Shown piece by piece: positions 36,828 to 43,850 of a stretch of 64,000 nucleotides of DNA. The stretch lies in contig NZ_WJIC01000008.1 in assembly GCF_009649815.1 (NCBI RefSeq), positions 124,001 to 188,000 of the forward strand. The letters are read 5' to 3'. A program made the translations under genes and the position numbers. Position 1 is the first letter of the stretch; each line of letters begins with the position of its first letter. The notes beneath the pieces are model-generated. The model worked only from the letters and a program-made list of their open reading frames with translations, was not told the DNA's origin and did not search any database. This DNA comes from Nocardia sp. SYP-A9097 (GTDB lineage: Bacteria; Actinomycetota; Actinomycetes; Mycobacteriales; Mycobacteriaceae).

Positions 36828-37646
36828 GTGACCGAACGCCTGCGAGCCATCGCCGCCGACAACGAGCAGATCATCGCAGCCGGCGGTTACCGGACGCCCG
36901 GCGGACACTATGTCTCGTTGACATCGAGGGTGCAAGCCGCCGTCCAGGGCACCCGGATGTTCGGTCCCGATCCGGTCCCGGTCATCACCCGCAGCGAGGC
37001 CACCACCGTCATCACGGTGACCGGGGAGAGCAGCCTCGTCGCGGCGCGCCGGATGCTCGACACCGATCCGGAGCCGGTCGCCGTCCTGAATTTCGCGTCC
37101 GCACGTAATCCCGGCGGCCACTACCTCGCCGGCGCCCGCACCCAAGAAGAAGCCCTGTGCCGAGCGTCGGCGCTGTACACCACCCTGCTGGCCGTGCCGC
37201 AATACTACGAGCACCACCGCCGCACACCGGATCCTTTCTACAGCGACCGCGTGATCCTTTCTCCCGCCGTGCCCCTCTTCCGCGACGACACGGGCATCCT
37301 GCTCGACAGCCCGTATACGGTCGGCTTCCTCACCTGCCCGGCGCCCCGGACCAACGTGATCGTGCAGGAGCTGGCCAGCGAGGCGTATCGAATACCCGCG
37401 GTGCTGGCCACCCGCGCTGAGCGCATTCTCGAAACAGCCGTCGGCTACCGGCGTTTGGTGCTGGGTGCCTGGGGCTGCGGCGCCTACGGCAATGACCCAG
37501 GCATGGTGGCCGGTGTCTTCCATGCACTGTTATCCGACGGTGGGCGGTTCAGCGGGCACTTCGACGAGATCACCTTCGCGATACTGGACCGGACCCCCGG
37601 CGAGACCATCCTCACTACCTTCCGAACCGTCTTCGCGGGAGAGTAG
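36828..37646 (+). CDS. Bacterial-type poly(ADP-ribose) glycohydrolase (TIGR02452 / DUF2263)
   Basis: 272 residues from GTG 36828 (no strong ribosome site; GTG 36822 also possible). The macrodomain-related PARG signature is intact: VLNFASARNPGGHYLAGARTQEEALCRASALY, with the GG loop and the catalytic QEE (near residues 102-112 of the chain), and later VLGAWGCGAYGNDPGMVAGVF, the second phosphate-binding loop. Bacterial PARGs of this type remove poly- or mono-ADP-ribose from targets and have been studied from Thermomonospora. It is the only intact enzyme gene in the segment downstream of the integrase scar and may be cargo. In a wider sense it could counter ADP-ribosylating toxins or defence systems (inference). 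Confidence 0.83.
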   Translation: MTERLRAIAADNEQIIAAGGYRTPGGHYVSLTSRVQAAVQGTRMFGPDPVPVITRSEATTVITVTGESSLVAARRMLDTDPEPVAVLNFASARNPGGHYLAGARTQEEALCRASALYTTLLAVPQYYEHHRRTPDPFYSDRVILSPAVPLFRDDTGILLDSPYTVGFLTCPAPRTNVIVQELASEAYRIPAVLATRAERILETAVGYRRLVLGAWGCGAYGNDPGMVAGVFHALLSDGGRFSGHFDEITFAILDRTPGETILTTFRTVFAGE

Positions 37647-37809
37647 ATCCGAATACATGTAGGGGTCACAGCATGCTCGAGATTCAAGGGGCACTGGCGA
37701 GTGCCACCACTGATCAGGGCCAACCGATGCGGTTACGGCGGGAGGGGCAGGTGCCTACCGTTGGGGAGAGAGTTTTTCTCGGATGATCGATTTCACGCAA
37801 CAGGAGTTG

Positions 37810-37992
37810 ATGAAAATGATCGCAAGAATCGCAAGCTCGGCAGCTCTGACCGCGGTTGTGTTTTCGCTCGGCGTGATCGGAGCGTCGGCAGCATCGGCCA
37901 GCGAACCGCAGGCCAAGCCCGTGGACGGATCGATTGGTTTCTGTTTCTCAATCCCACTGCCGGGGTCGGCGTCCCTGTATTGGTGCCTGTAA
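37810..37992 (+). CDS. Small secreted peptide with a two-cysteine aromatic C-terminus
   Basis: 60 residues from ATG 37810, which has CAGGAG 4-9 bases upstream; a longer frame from 37783 is less likely. Signal peptide MKMIARIASSAALTAVVFSLGVIGASA, cleavage after ASA near residue 27-30, leaving a mature peptide of about 30 residues ending VDGSIGFCFSIPLPGSASLYWCL. The two cysteines (C45, C59) could form a 13-residue disulfide loop. No modifying enzymes nearby. Function unknown; the extreme C-terminal WCL and the IPLPG turn are unusual. Confidence 0.6.
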   Translation: MKMIARIASSAALTAVVFSLGVIGASAASASEPQAKPVDGSIGFCFSIPLPGSASLYWCL

Positions 37993-38146
37993 GAAATCGG
38001 GTCGGAGTAGCGTTCCTCGACTCCCAGCGCTCTTCTCAGGCCTCAACGGCGACGGCGCCCACGGCCAACACCGTGGCAACCGACCTTCCCAACACACCGC
38101 CACCGAACAGTAAGCCGGTGAGCGTTCCGCGATCCGGTGTTGGGCT

Positions 38147-38455
38147 TCATGTGTAATAAGGCTCGCCCTCTAGAGCGCGCTCGATCCGGAGCCAGATCGA
38201 GGGATGAATGTTGAGATTGGCGAGCCCCTCGGGATCGATCCAACCGACTTCCTTCGACTCCGAGCTCGTTTGCAGCTTCCCGCCAACCGGCTTCGCGGTG
38301 AAGCAGATCGAGAACTCCTGGCGGACCTCTCCGTCGTCATACGCGATCATATGTTCGGGATTGGAGAAAGACACCCGAACCAGCGCGCTCAACGCGATCT
38401 CGAGACTGTTCGCCTTCGGCGCGTTCGGATCCTGGTAGAAATCAGTGCGGCTCAC
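38147..38455 (-). pseudogene. Nudix hydrolase with the catalytic Nudix box deleted in frame
   Basis: 102 residues. The N-terminus (YQDPNAPKANSLEIALSALVR) matches the start of ADP-ribose/NTP-type Nudix proteins and the rest (FSNPEHMIAYDDGEVRQEFS, then SSESKEVGWIDPEGLANLNIHPSIWLRIERAL) matches the part after the Nudix box. The 23-residue box GX5EX7REUXEEXGU, plus flanking strands of about 40 residues, is absent at the junction SALVR-VSFSN, with the frame kept. Without the box it cannot bind the catalytic Mg ions, so I call it a decayed gene; a non-catalytic role cannot be excluded. Confidence 0.72.
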
Positions 38456-38601
38456 TTGTCCGATCGATAGTGCGAGAGGTGAAGAGGAAGTAGCGCTCGT
38501 CCGGACCGGAAAACTCGAAAACCGCTGAGGAGCAGGGCGAAACCGTGGTCGGGTCGGGATTGATCTCGCGTAGACAGCGGCCGTCCAGAACTATCGACGG
38601 C

Positions 38602-38940
38602 ATGATCATCAATCAGAGAATTCGACGGTCGGTCCTCATGTCCGGCGTGGCTTTGCTCGCAGTGGGAGCGCTGATCAATGCCACACCGGCGGGCGCAGTG
38701 CCATCGGGATGCTCTGCGGAGCAAGGGCAATCGGACGCACGGGCGCTCGTCAGCAGGATCATCGCACACAATGGGGAGGCTATGGCAATCAGCGGCGACA
38801 ATCGCGGTGCCGTCGAAAACTCCAATCAGGAGGCTCGCAGCTTGAACGACGAGCAGGATGCGCTCATCAACTGGAGCCGATCCTGCAACATCCGCCTCGA
38901 CTCCCAGCTCGATCAGGTGCGGGCGAACTACTTGAACTAG
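38602..38940 (+). CDS. Small secreted protein of unknown function
   Basis: 112 residues from ATG 38602. Signal peptide with core VLMSGVALLAVGALINATPAGA, cleavage near AGA-V. The mature 80 residues are helical and acidic, with two cysteines (SGCSAEQ and RSCNIRL) probably joined by a disulfide, and Asn/Gln/Asp-rich helices (NRGAVENSNQEARSLNDEQDALINW). No family recognised. The frame before 38602 has no support. Confidence 0.65.
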   Translation: MIINQRIRRSVLMSGVALLAVGALINATPAGAVPSGCSAEQGQSDARALVSRIIAHNGEAMAISGDNRGAVENSNQEARSLNDEQDALINWSRSCNIRLDSQLDQVRANYLN

Positions 38941-39042
38941 ACCTGCCGCCGATCCGCTGGCCATGATCCAGACGCCAGCCTTCGCACCGACACAGTTCGG
39001 CACCCCGATTGTCAAGGGTGTGCTGCAGTCCATGTGCGGCGT

Positions 39043-40182
39043 TTAGGTCAACTCACCACTATCGGATACGGCAGCTTCGATGCAGTGGACCAGGACCTGC
39101 TGGGCGGCATTATTGGCGTATCCGCCACGGTTCCAAGCTTGTTCGATCGGCTGGGTGACACCCGTGTAGTCGGTCGCGCGGCTGCACAGGGTGTGGGTGC
39201 CGGGGGTCGCGGTCCAGTCGAAGTGCCAGCGGCGCCATGACCACGGGTGGTCGGGGGCGGCCAGTTCGCCGTCGGACCAAGTGCGGCCACCGTCCGAACT
39301 GAACTCGACTCGGGTGATCGGCGGATTGCCGGACCAGGCACGGCCTTCGACACGTATGTGGCCGGGGCGGACCACGCGGTCGCGGCTCATGAAGTCGGGA
39401 AAGCCCGGTGGCAGGATCAGGGACCGCGGGGCGATTCGCGTGACCGGGTCGCCCTGCTCGTCCGCGGTGCTCCGGACGCGGTAGGCCACCGCCTGCTGAA
39501 ATCCGGTGAAAGGCACCGTGATTGCGGTGATGGCGCGCAACCATTTCACGCTCGCCATCCCGTACCACCCCGGCACGATCAACCGCACCGGGGAGCCGTG
39601 TTGCGGCGGTAGCGGATGACCGTTCATTTCATACGCCACCAGAACTGGGGGATCGTCGCCCACCGCGATCGCGGGCGGCAGGCTGCGTTCATAGTCCTGT
39701 TCGACGCCACGTTCGACACCATGGTCGGCACCGGTGAATACGATATCGACGGCTTCGGGGTCCAGCCCGACTTCATCGAGGAGCACGCGCAATGGGACGC
39801 CGGTCCAGTCGGCGGTCCCGACCGCTTCAACAAGCCAAGGGTGACTGATGGGCCGCGGAGTCAACCGGGCGCGCCCATTCCCCGCGCACTCCATCGTGAC
39901 GCGATAGGTCTCGGCATCGAACTCTCGCAACTCCCCCACTCCGAACGCACGCGGCGAGCGCACAGCCCCACCCACAACCAACTGCCATGCCGTGTCATCG
40001 GTCGCCGGAATGTCGTAATGCGTGAGCACATAATGCAGACCCGGCGGCGTGACGTCGTACCGCAACGCTTCCAACGGCAGCCCATGATTACACGCCGCGA
40101 GCGCGAGTTCCGCCCCGCTGATCCCCTCCCCGGGATCGGCAAGCCGACCGGGCGCGCTGACCTCGCCGATACGTGGGCCCAT
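39043..40182 (-). CDS. Sulfite-oxidase-family molybdopterin enzyme
   Basis: 379 residues. The molybdenum-binding domain carries MECAGNGRARLTPRP, where C99 would coordinate Mo, and PPVLVAYEMNGHPLPPQHGSPVRLIVPGWYGMASVKW (about residues 178-214) with the substrate and cofactor residues. The C-terminal Mo-co dimerisation domain shows GRAWSGNPPITRVEFSSDGGRTW. There is no haem domain and no Tat signal, so it should be a cytoplasmic sulfite-oxidase-like enzyme; the electron acceptor is unknown. No molybdenum-cofactor genes are adjacent. Confidence 0.88.
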   Translation of the reverse strand: MGPRIGEVSAPGRLADPGEGISGAELALAACNHGLPLEALRYDVTPPGLHYVLTHYDIPATDDTAWQLVVGGAVRSPRAFGVGELREFDAETYRVTMECAGNGRARLTPRPISHPWLVEAVGTADWTGVPLRVLLDEVGLDPEAVDIVFTGADHGVERGVEQDYERSLPPAIAVGDDPPVLVAYEMNGHPLPPQHGSPVRLIVPGWYGMASVKWLRAITAITVPFTGFQQAVAYRVRSTADEQGDPVTRIAPRSLILPPGFPDFMSRDRVVRPGHIRVEGRAWSGNPPITRVEFSSDGGRTWSDGELAAPDHPWSWRRWHFDWTATPGTHTLCSRATDYTGVTQPIEQAWNRGGYANNAAQQVLVHCIEAAVSDSGELT

Positions 40183-40228
40183 GAATTCAAGCTACTCGCG
40201 CACCCCGCCGATGGACTCGGCGATCGGA

Positions 40229-40876
40229 TTATCCGGCTGGTGGTTGTTTCAACAGCCCCCTCGCCACCAATTCGAGTACCTGATTGAGGGCGAAATCGAC
40301 TTCGGCGGGCGTGGTGGGGAGGGGACCATCGATCAGGAGGTTTGCCAGCCCGTGGACGGCCGACCAGGCGGCTAGGGGAGCGCCAAGGCGGCGGGCGGGG
40401 TCCAGGAGGCCTGCGGATTGGGCTTGGTCGAGGACTTGGCTGAGGATTTCGTAGGGTTCGGCGGTGTCGGGGTCTAGTTCGGATGTGGTTGGGGTGTCAT
40501 GGTTTTCGTGGGTGGGGTGGGATTTGAAGGCGGTGCGGAATAGGCCGGGTTGCGATAGGGCGAAGTTGATGTAGGCGGTGCCTACCGCGCCCAGTCGGGT
40601 AAGGGGGTCGGGGGCGGCGGCTATGCCCTGGCGCATTTGGGTGGCGAGTTCGGCGCGGGCGTGGCGGGAGACTTCGGCCAGTAGGGCCTCGCGGTCGGCG
40701 AAGTGGCGGTAGGCGGCGGAGTGGGAGACGCCGGCGGTTCGGGCTGCTTCGCGGAGGATGACGGCGTCGGGGCCGCCCTCGCGGGCCAGTGCGATGCCGG
40801 CGTCTATGAGGGCCGTGCGGAGGGAGCCGTGGTGGTAGGACCTGCGGCGATCCGGGGCGGCATCGGCTGAGCTCAT
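40229..40876 (-). CDS. TetR-family repressor
   Basis: 215 residues. The N-terminal helix-turn-helix YHHGSLRTALIDAGIALAREGGPDAV and GVSHSAAYRHFADREALLAEV (about 14-68) is typical; the C-terminal ligand domain is of the WHG type. It is divergent from the NmrA-methyltransferase gene, and a 10-bp inverted repeat overlapping the promoter lies in the shared region, so it most likely represses that gene and itself. Codon use in the C-terminal half is rich in G-ending codons. Confidence 0.88.
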   Translation of the reverse strand: MSSADAAPDRRRSYHHGSLRTALIDAGIALAREGGPDAVILREAARTAGVSHSAAYRHFADREALLAEVSRHARAELATQMRQGIAAAPDPLTRLGAVGTAYINFALSQPGLFRTAFKSHPTHENHDTPTTSELDPDTAEPYEILSQVLDQAQSAGLLDPARRLGAPLAAWSAVHGLANLLIDGPLPTTPAEVDFALNQVLELVARGLLKQPPAG

Positions 40877-40907
40877 GGGTCAAGGATCGCATATTCAGGG
40901 TTCGGTG

Positions 40908-40947
40908 TTGACAGTGGTCACATTTGTGTCGAGACTGAATGTGACCA
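40908..40947. promoter_or_regulatory. Divergent promoter/operator between the TetR gene and the NmrA-methyltransferase gene
   Basis: TTGACA at 40908-40913 is a consensus -35 box; 17 bases later GAGACT at 40931-40936 is a weak -10. TGGTCACATT (40915-40924) and AATGTGACCA (40938-40947) form a perfect 10-bp inverted repeat with a 13-base spacer that brackets the -10 box. This is the likely TetR operator. Confidence 0.72.
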
Positions 40948-40998
40948 GTGGTTACTTTGCTGGTTTCGCGAATGGCTATCGATGTGGAAGGAAATCCG

Positions 40999-42861
40999 AT
41001 GGCACGGACTCGGGTGCTGGTTACGGGGGCCACGGGCAGGATCGGCGGGGCGGTCGCCGCGCAGCTGATCGAAAAGGGGGTAGCGACAAGGGCTTTGGTG
41101 CATCGGGAGGATGATCGGAGCGCTCGGCTGCGCGAGTTGGGGGTGGAGGTTGCCGTGGCCGACATGTTCGACTATCGGCAGGTCGAAGCCGCGATGGCGG
41201 GGGTCGGGCGGGTGTTTTTCAATCCGCCGGTGCATCCGCACGCGCTGGACAGTGGTGTCGCGTTCGCGGTGGCGGCACGGCGTTCCGGCGTCGAGGCGGT
41301 GGTCGCGCTCGGGCAGTGGTTGGCGAGTCCGGAGCATCCGTCGCTGCTGACACGGCAGCAGTGGTTGACGGACAAGGTGTTCGATCTGCTGCCGGATACC
41401 GCGCATATCGCGGTTGATCCGGGGTTCTTCGCCGACAACTACCTGCAGCTCGTTCCGACGGCCGCACTGCTCGGGGTGTTCCCCATGCCCGCCGGTGTGG
41501 GCCGCAATGCGCCGCCCTCCAATGAGGACATTGCGCGAGTAGCGGTCGGCGGACTGCTCGAACCGCACCGGCATGACGGTATGGCGTACCGGCCGACCGG
41601 GCCGAAACTGTTGTCGGCAAAGGAAATTGCCGATGCGATCGGCGAGGCTGTCGGCCGGAAGGTGCGGCATATCGAGGTTCCGCCGTCGATGTTCATGCGT
41701 GCCGTCCGGATGGATGCCAAGCGGTTGAAGGCCGACATGTTCCTCGAAACCGGTCTGCGCCACTATCTTTCGGAACACGCCCTGGGAACCTGGGAAGTCG
41801 GTGGGCCCACGACCCATGTTCGCGATGTCGCCGGCGTCGAGCCCGAGGACTTCCTCACCATCGCCCGCCGTTACGCCGCCGACCCCGCGGCCCAGCGCAC
41901 CGTCGGCAATATCGCTCGCGCACTTGGCAACTCATTCCTGATGGCATTCGTGCCGATGCATCGACTCGACAAGTTCGACCGCATGCAGCAGCATCCTCAG
42001 CCCGCACAACCCCGACTGTCGGGCGAATCAGCCTTCTGGCGCGCGGAACACCAGGGCGACAAGCTGATTCAGTACTCCACCGGGAACTCCCGGCGCAATA
42101 TCGAACAGGCCCTGACCACCGCGGGCAAGAACCTCGACGACCTGCAACCAACGGATCTGATGCTGGTCGAGGACTTCCACACCATGGGCCGCATCGCCAC
42201 CACCCAACTGGCCGACCTCACCGATATCGGCCCCGATACCAAGGTCCTCGACGCGGGCAGCGGAATCGGCGGCACCGCGAGGTATCTCGCCGGCCGATTC
42301 GAATGCCGAGTAACCGCGGTAGATCTCACCGAGGACTACTGCGACACCGCCCGCTGGCTCAATCGCCTTGTCGGACTGGATGATCGAATCACAGTCCACC
42401 ACGGCGACGTCACCGCCCTACCCTTCGCCGACGCCTCCTACCAGGCCGTCTTCAGCCAACACGTGCAAATGAACATCCCCGACAAACACAGCCTCTACCG
42501 CGAAGCCCACCGCGTCCTGACCGACGGAGGACTACTCGCCATCTGGGATATCACCGCCGGAGACCTCCCCGACCCCGACTATCCACTCCCCTGGGCCGAC
42601 GCTCCCAACCTCAGTCACCTGGTCGACTCGACCCAATTGCGCGACATCATCGAAGCATCCGGCTTCGAGATCGAACAGTGGAACGACCTCACCGACCAAT
42701 CCGCCACCACCATGCAAGCAATCCTCGCCCTACCCCCGAACCCCCTCGGCCTCCACGCCTTCAACCCCAACTTCCCCGAAAAACTGAAGAACCTCACCAC
42801 CGCCCTCGCCGACGGCAGACTGCACGCCGTCCAGGGCATCGCCCGAGCCCGTCGCCACTGA
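40999..42861 (+). CDS. Fusion of an NmrA-like NAD(P)-binding domain and a class I SAM methyltransferase
   Basis: 620 residues from ATG 40999 (GGAAGGAAA upstream; an in-frame GTG at 40948 lies inside the operator and is rejected). Residues 1-285 are an atypical SDR/NmrA domain: VLVTGATGRIGGAVAAQL binds NAD(P), VRHIEVPPSMFM follows. Residues about 330-620 are a Rossmann methyltransferase: VLDAGSGIGGTARYLAGRF near 415 and HHGDVTALPFADASYQAVFS near 465 bind SAM, with UbiE/sarcosine-methyltransferase-like flow. The seam at 41880-42000 falls in a charged linker. The first half uses more G-ending codons than the second, as if two genes were joined. Probable repressor is the divergent TetR. Function unknown. 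Confidence 0.8.
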   Translation: MARTRVLVTGATGRIGGAVAAQLIEKGVATRALVHREDDRSARLRELGVEVAVADMFDYRQVEAAMAGVGRVFFNPPVHPHALDSGVAFAVAARRSGVEAVVALGQWLASPEHPSLLTRQQWLTDKVFDLLPDTAHIAVDPGFFADNYLQLVPTAALLGVFPMPAGVGRNAPPSNEDIARVAVGGLLEPHRHDGMAYRPTGPKLLSAKEIADAIGEAVGRKVRHIEVPPSMFMRAVRMDAKRLKADMFLETGLRHYLSEHALGTWEVGGPTTHVRDVAGVEPEDFLTIARRYAADPAAQRTVGNIARALGNSFLMAFVPMHRLDKFDRMQQHPQPAQPRLSGESAFWRAEHQGDKLIQYSTGNSRRNIEQALTTAGKNLDDLQPTDLMLVEDFHTMGRIATTQLADLTDIGPDTKVLDAGSGIGGTARYLAGRFECRVTAVDLTEDYCDTARWLNRLVGLDDRITVHHGDVTALPFADASYQAVFSQHVQMNIPDKHSLYREAHRVLTDGGLLAIWDITAGDLPDPDYPLPWADAPNLSHLVDSTQLRDIIEASGFEIEQWNDLTDQSATTMQAILALPPNPLGLHAFNPNFPEKLKNLTTALADGRLHAVQGIARARRH

Positions 42862-42937
42862 GTAGTTCTCCGGTGTCGCGCTTCCCGTCCGCGGACGAGG
42901 ATGAAATGTGTTCGCGGACAGAGAGTGCGGGGTTGTG

Positions 42938-43600
42938 ATGGATGAGAAGTTGGATCGGCGGCCCAAAGGGCTGGGGAAGCGAGCTTGGCTCACCACCCAG
43001 TTCGTGCGGCGGATACTACGGACGCTGGCCTGGTCGAATTTTGTGCGTGTCACTGTGATCGGCCGGGAACTGGTGCCGGCGACCGGGCCGGTGATTATCG
43101 CGAGCAATCACATTTCGATGCTCGATGCGGTGTTCCTGTGGGGTGCGCTGCGGCGGCGGGCCGTCGCTATTGCCATGGCGGAGTTGTGGTCTTGGCCGGT
43201 GGTCGGCTGGTTGGTGCGGCGGCTCGGGCAGATTCCGGTGCTGCGGCGGGACAGCGAGTCCGGGCAGTCGGCGCTATCGCAGGCCGAGCGGATTCTGCGG
43301 TACGGGGGCGTGTTGATCATCTATCCGGAGGGGCGGTTGGTCGCGCCGGGAGAGGATGAGATGTACAAGCCCGGCGTCGCGAAACTTGCTCTGGCGACCG
43401 GTGTTCCGATTATTCCGGTGGGAACGACGGGCACCGATCGGGTGTTGCCGATGCGCCGACTACGCGGCGACGGCCCCAAATTCGACCGTACCCAGCAGGT
43501 GACGATCCACTTCGGCGCGCCGATCGATCCCGCCGATTTCGACGATCCGGACAAACTCCTCGATCACCTCCGGCAGCGAATCGAGGGCCTGCGCGAGTGA
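42938..43600 (+). CDS. 1-acyl-glycerol-3-phosphate acyltransferase (PlsC family)
   Basis: 220 residues, start ATG 42938 (GTG 42935 possible). NHISMLD at 57-63 is the NHx4D acyltransferase block I; RDSESGQSAL and YPEGRLVAPGE near 131-141 correspond to blocks II and III, and VPIIPVGTTGTDRVLP to block IV. The enzyme transfers an acyl chain to lysophosphatidic acid in phospholipid synthesis; many actinobacteria have several paralogues, so the exact acceptor is open. A basic N-terminus LDRRPKGLGKRAW suggests peripheral membrane binding. Confidence 0.9.
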   Translation: MDEKLDRRPKGLGKRAWLTTQFVRRILRTLAWSNFVRVTVIGRELVPATGPVIIASNHISMLDAVFLWGALRRRAVAIAMAELWSWPVVGWLVRRLGQIPVLRRDSESGQSALSQAERILRYGGVLIIYPEGRLVAPGEDEMYKPGVAKLALATGVPIIPVGTTGTDRVLPMRRLRGDGPKFDRTQQVTIHFGAPIDPADFDDPDKLLDHLRQRIEGLRE

Positions 43601-43661
43601 ATCGCCACGACAGACCATTCGGTATCGAACAAAGGTTCGACTCGAGGTAGTCTCCCGTCCC

Positions 43662-43838
43662 ATGCCGGAACTGTCTCGCCACGAGTGGGCGACGATGAAC
43701 CTCGAGCAGGTGCGGCGGCAACTGCTCGACGCCGCCGCGTTCGGAAAGTACATGACACCCGAGCAGTTGGAGAACGCCGCCGGAAAAATCGGCGAGGGCC
43801 TGCGAATCTTCCGAGAGGAGACCGACCACCCTCGCTGA
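43662..43838 (+). CDS. Small hypothetical protein (58 residues)
   Basis: ATG 43662 to TGA 43838 encodes MPELSRHEWATMNLEQVRRQ and a helical, charged remainder ending REETDHPR. The reading frame has normal high-GC third positions, and the product looks like a short amphipathic helical protein. There is no clear ribosome site, and no family is recognised. It ends 12 bases before the convergent APC transporter gene. Confidence 0.45.
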   Translation: MPELSRHEWATMNLEQVRRQLLDAAAFGKYMTPEQLENAAGKIGEGLRIFREETDHPR

Positions 43839-43850
43839 GATGATCCCGGC

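Noticed and set aside
36316..36831. Integrase frame treated as an intact short gene
   Set aside because: The open frame starts at a TTG in mid-domain and its last 45 codons are unrelated to integrases; box II and the tyrosine are missing.
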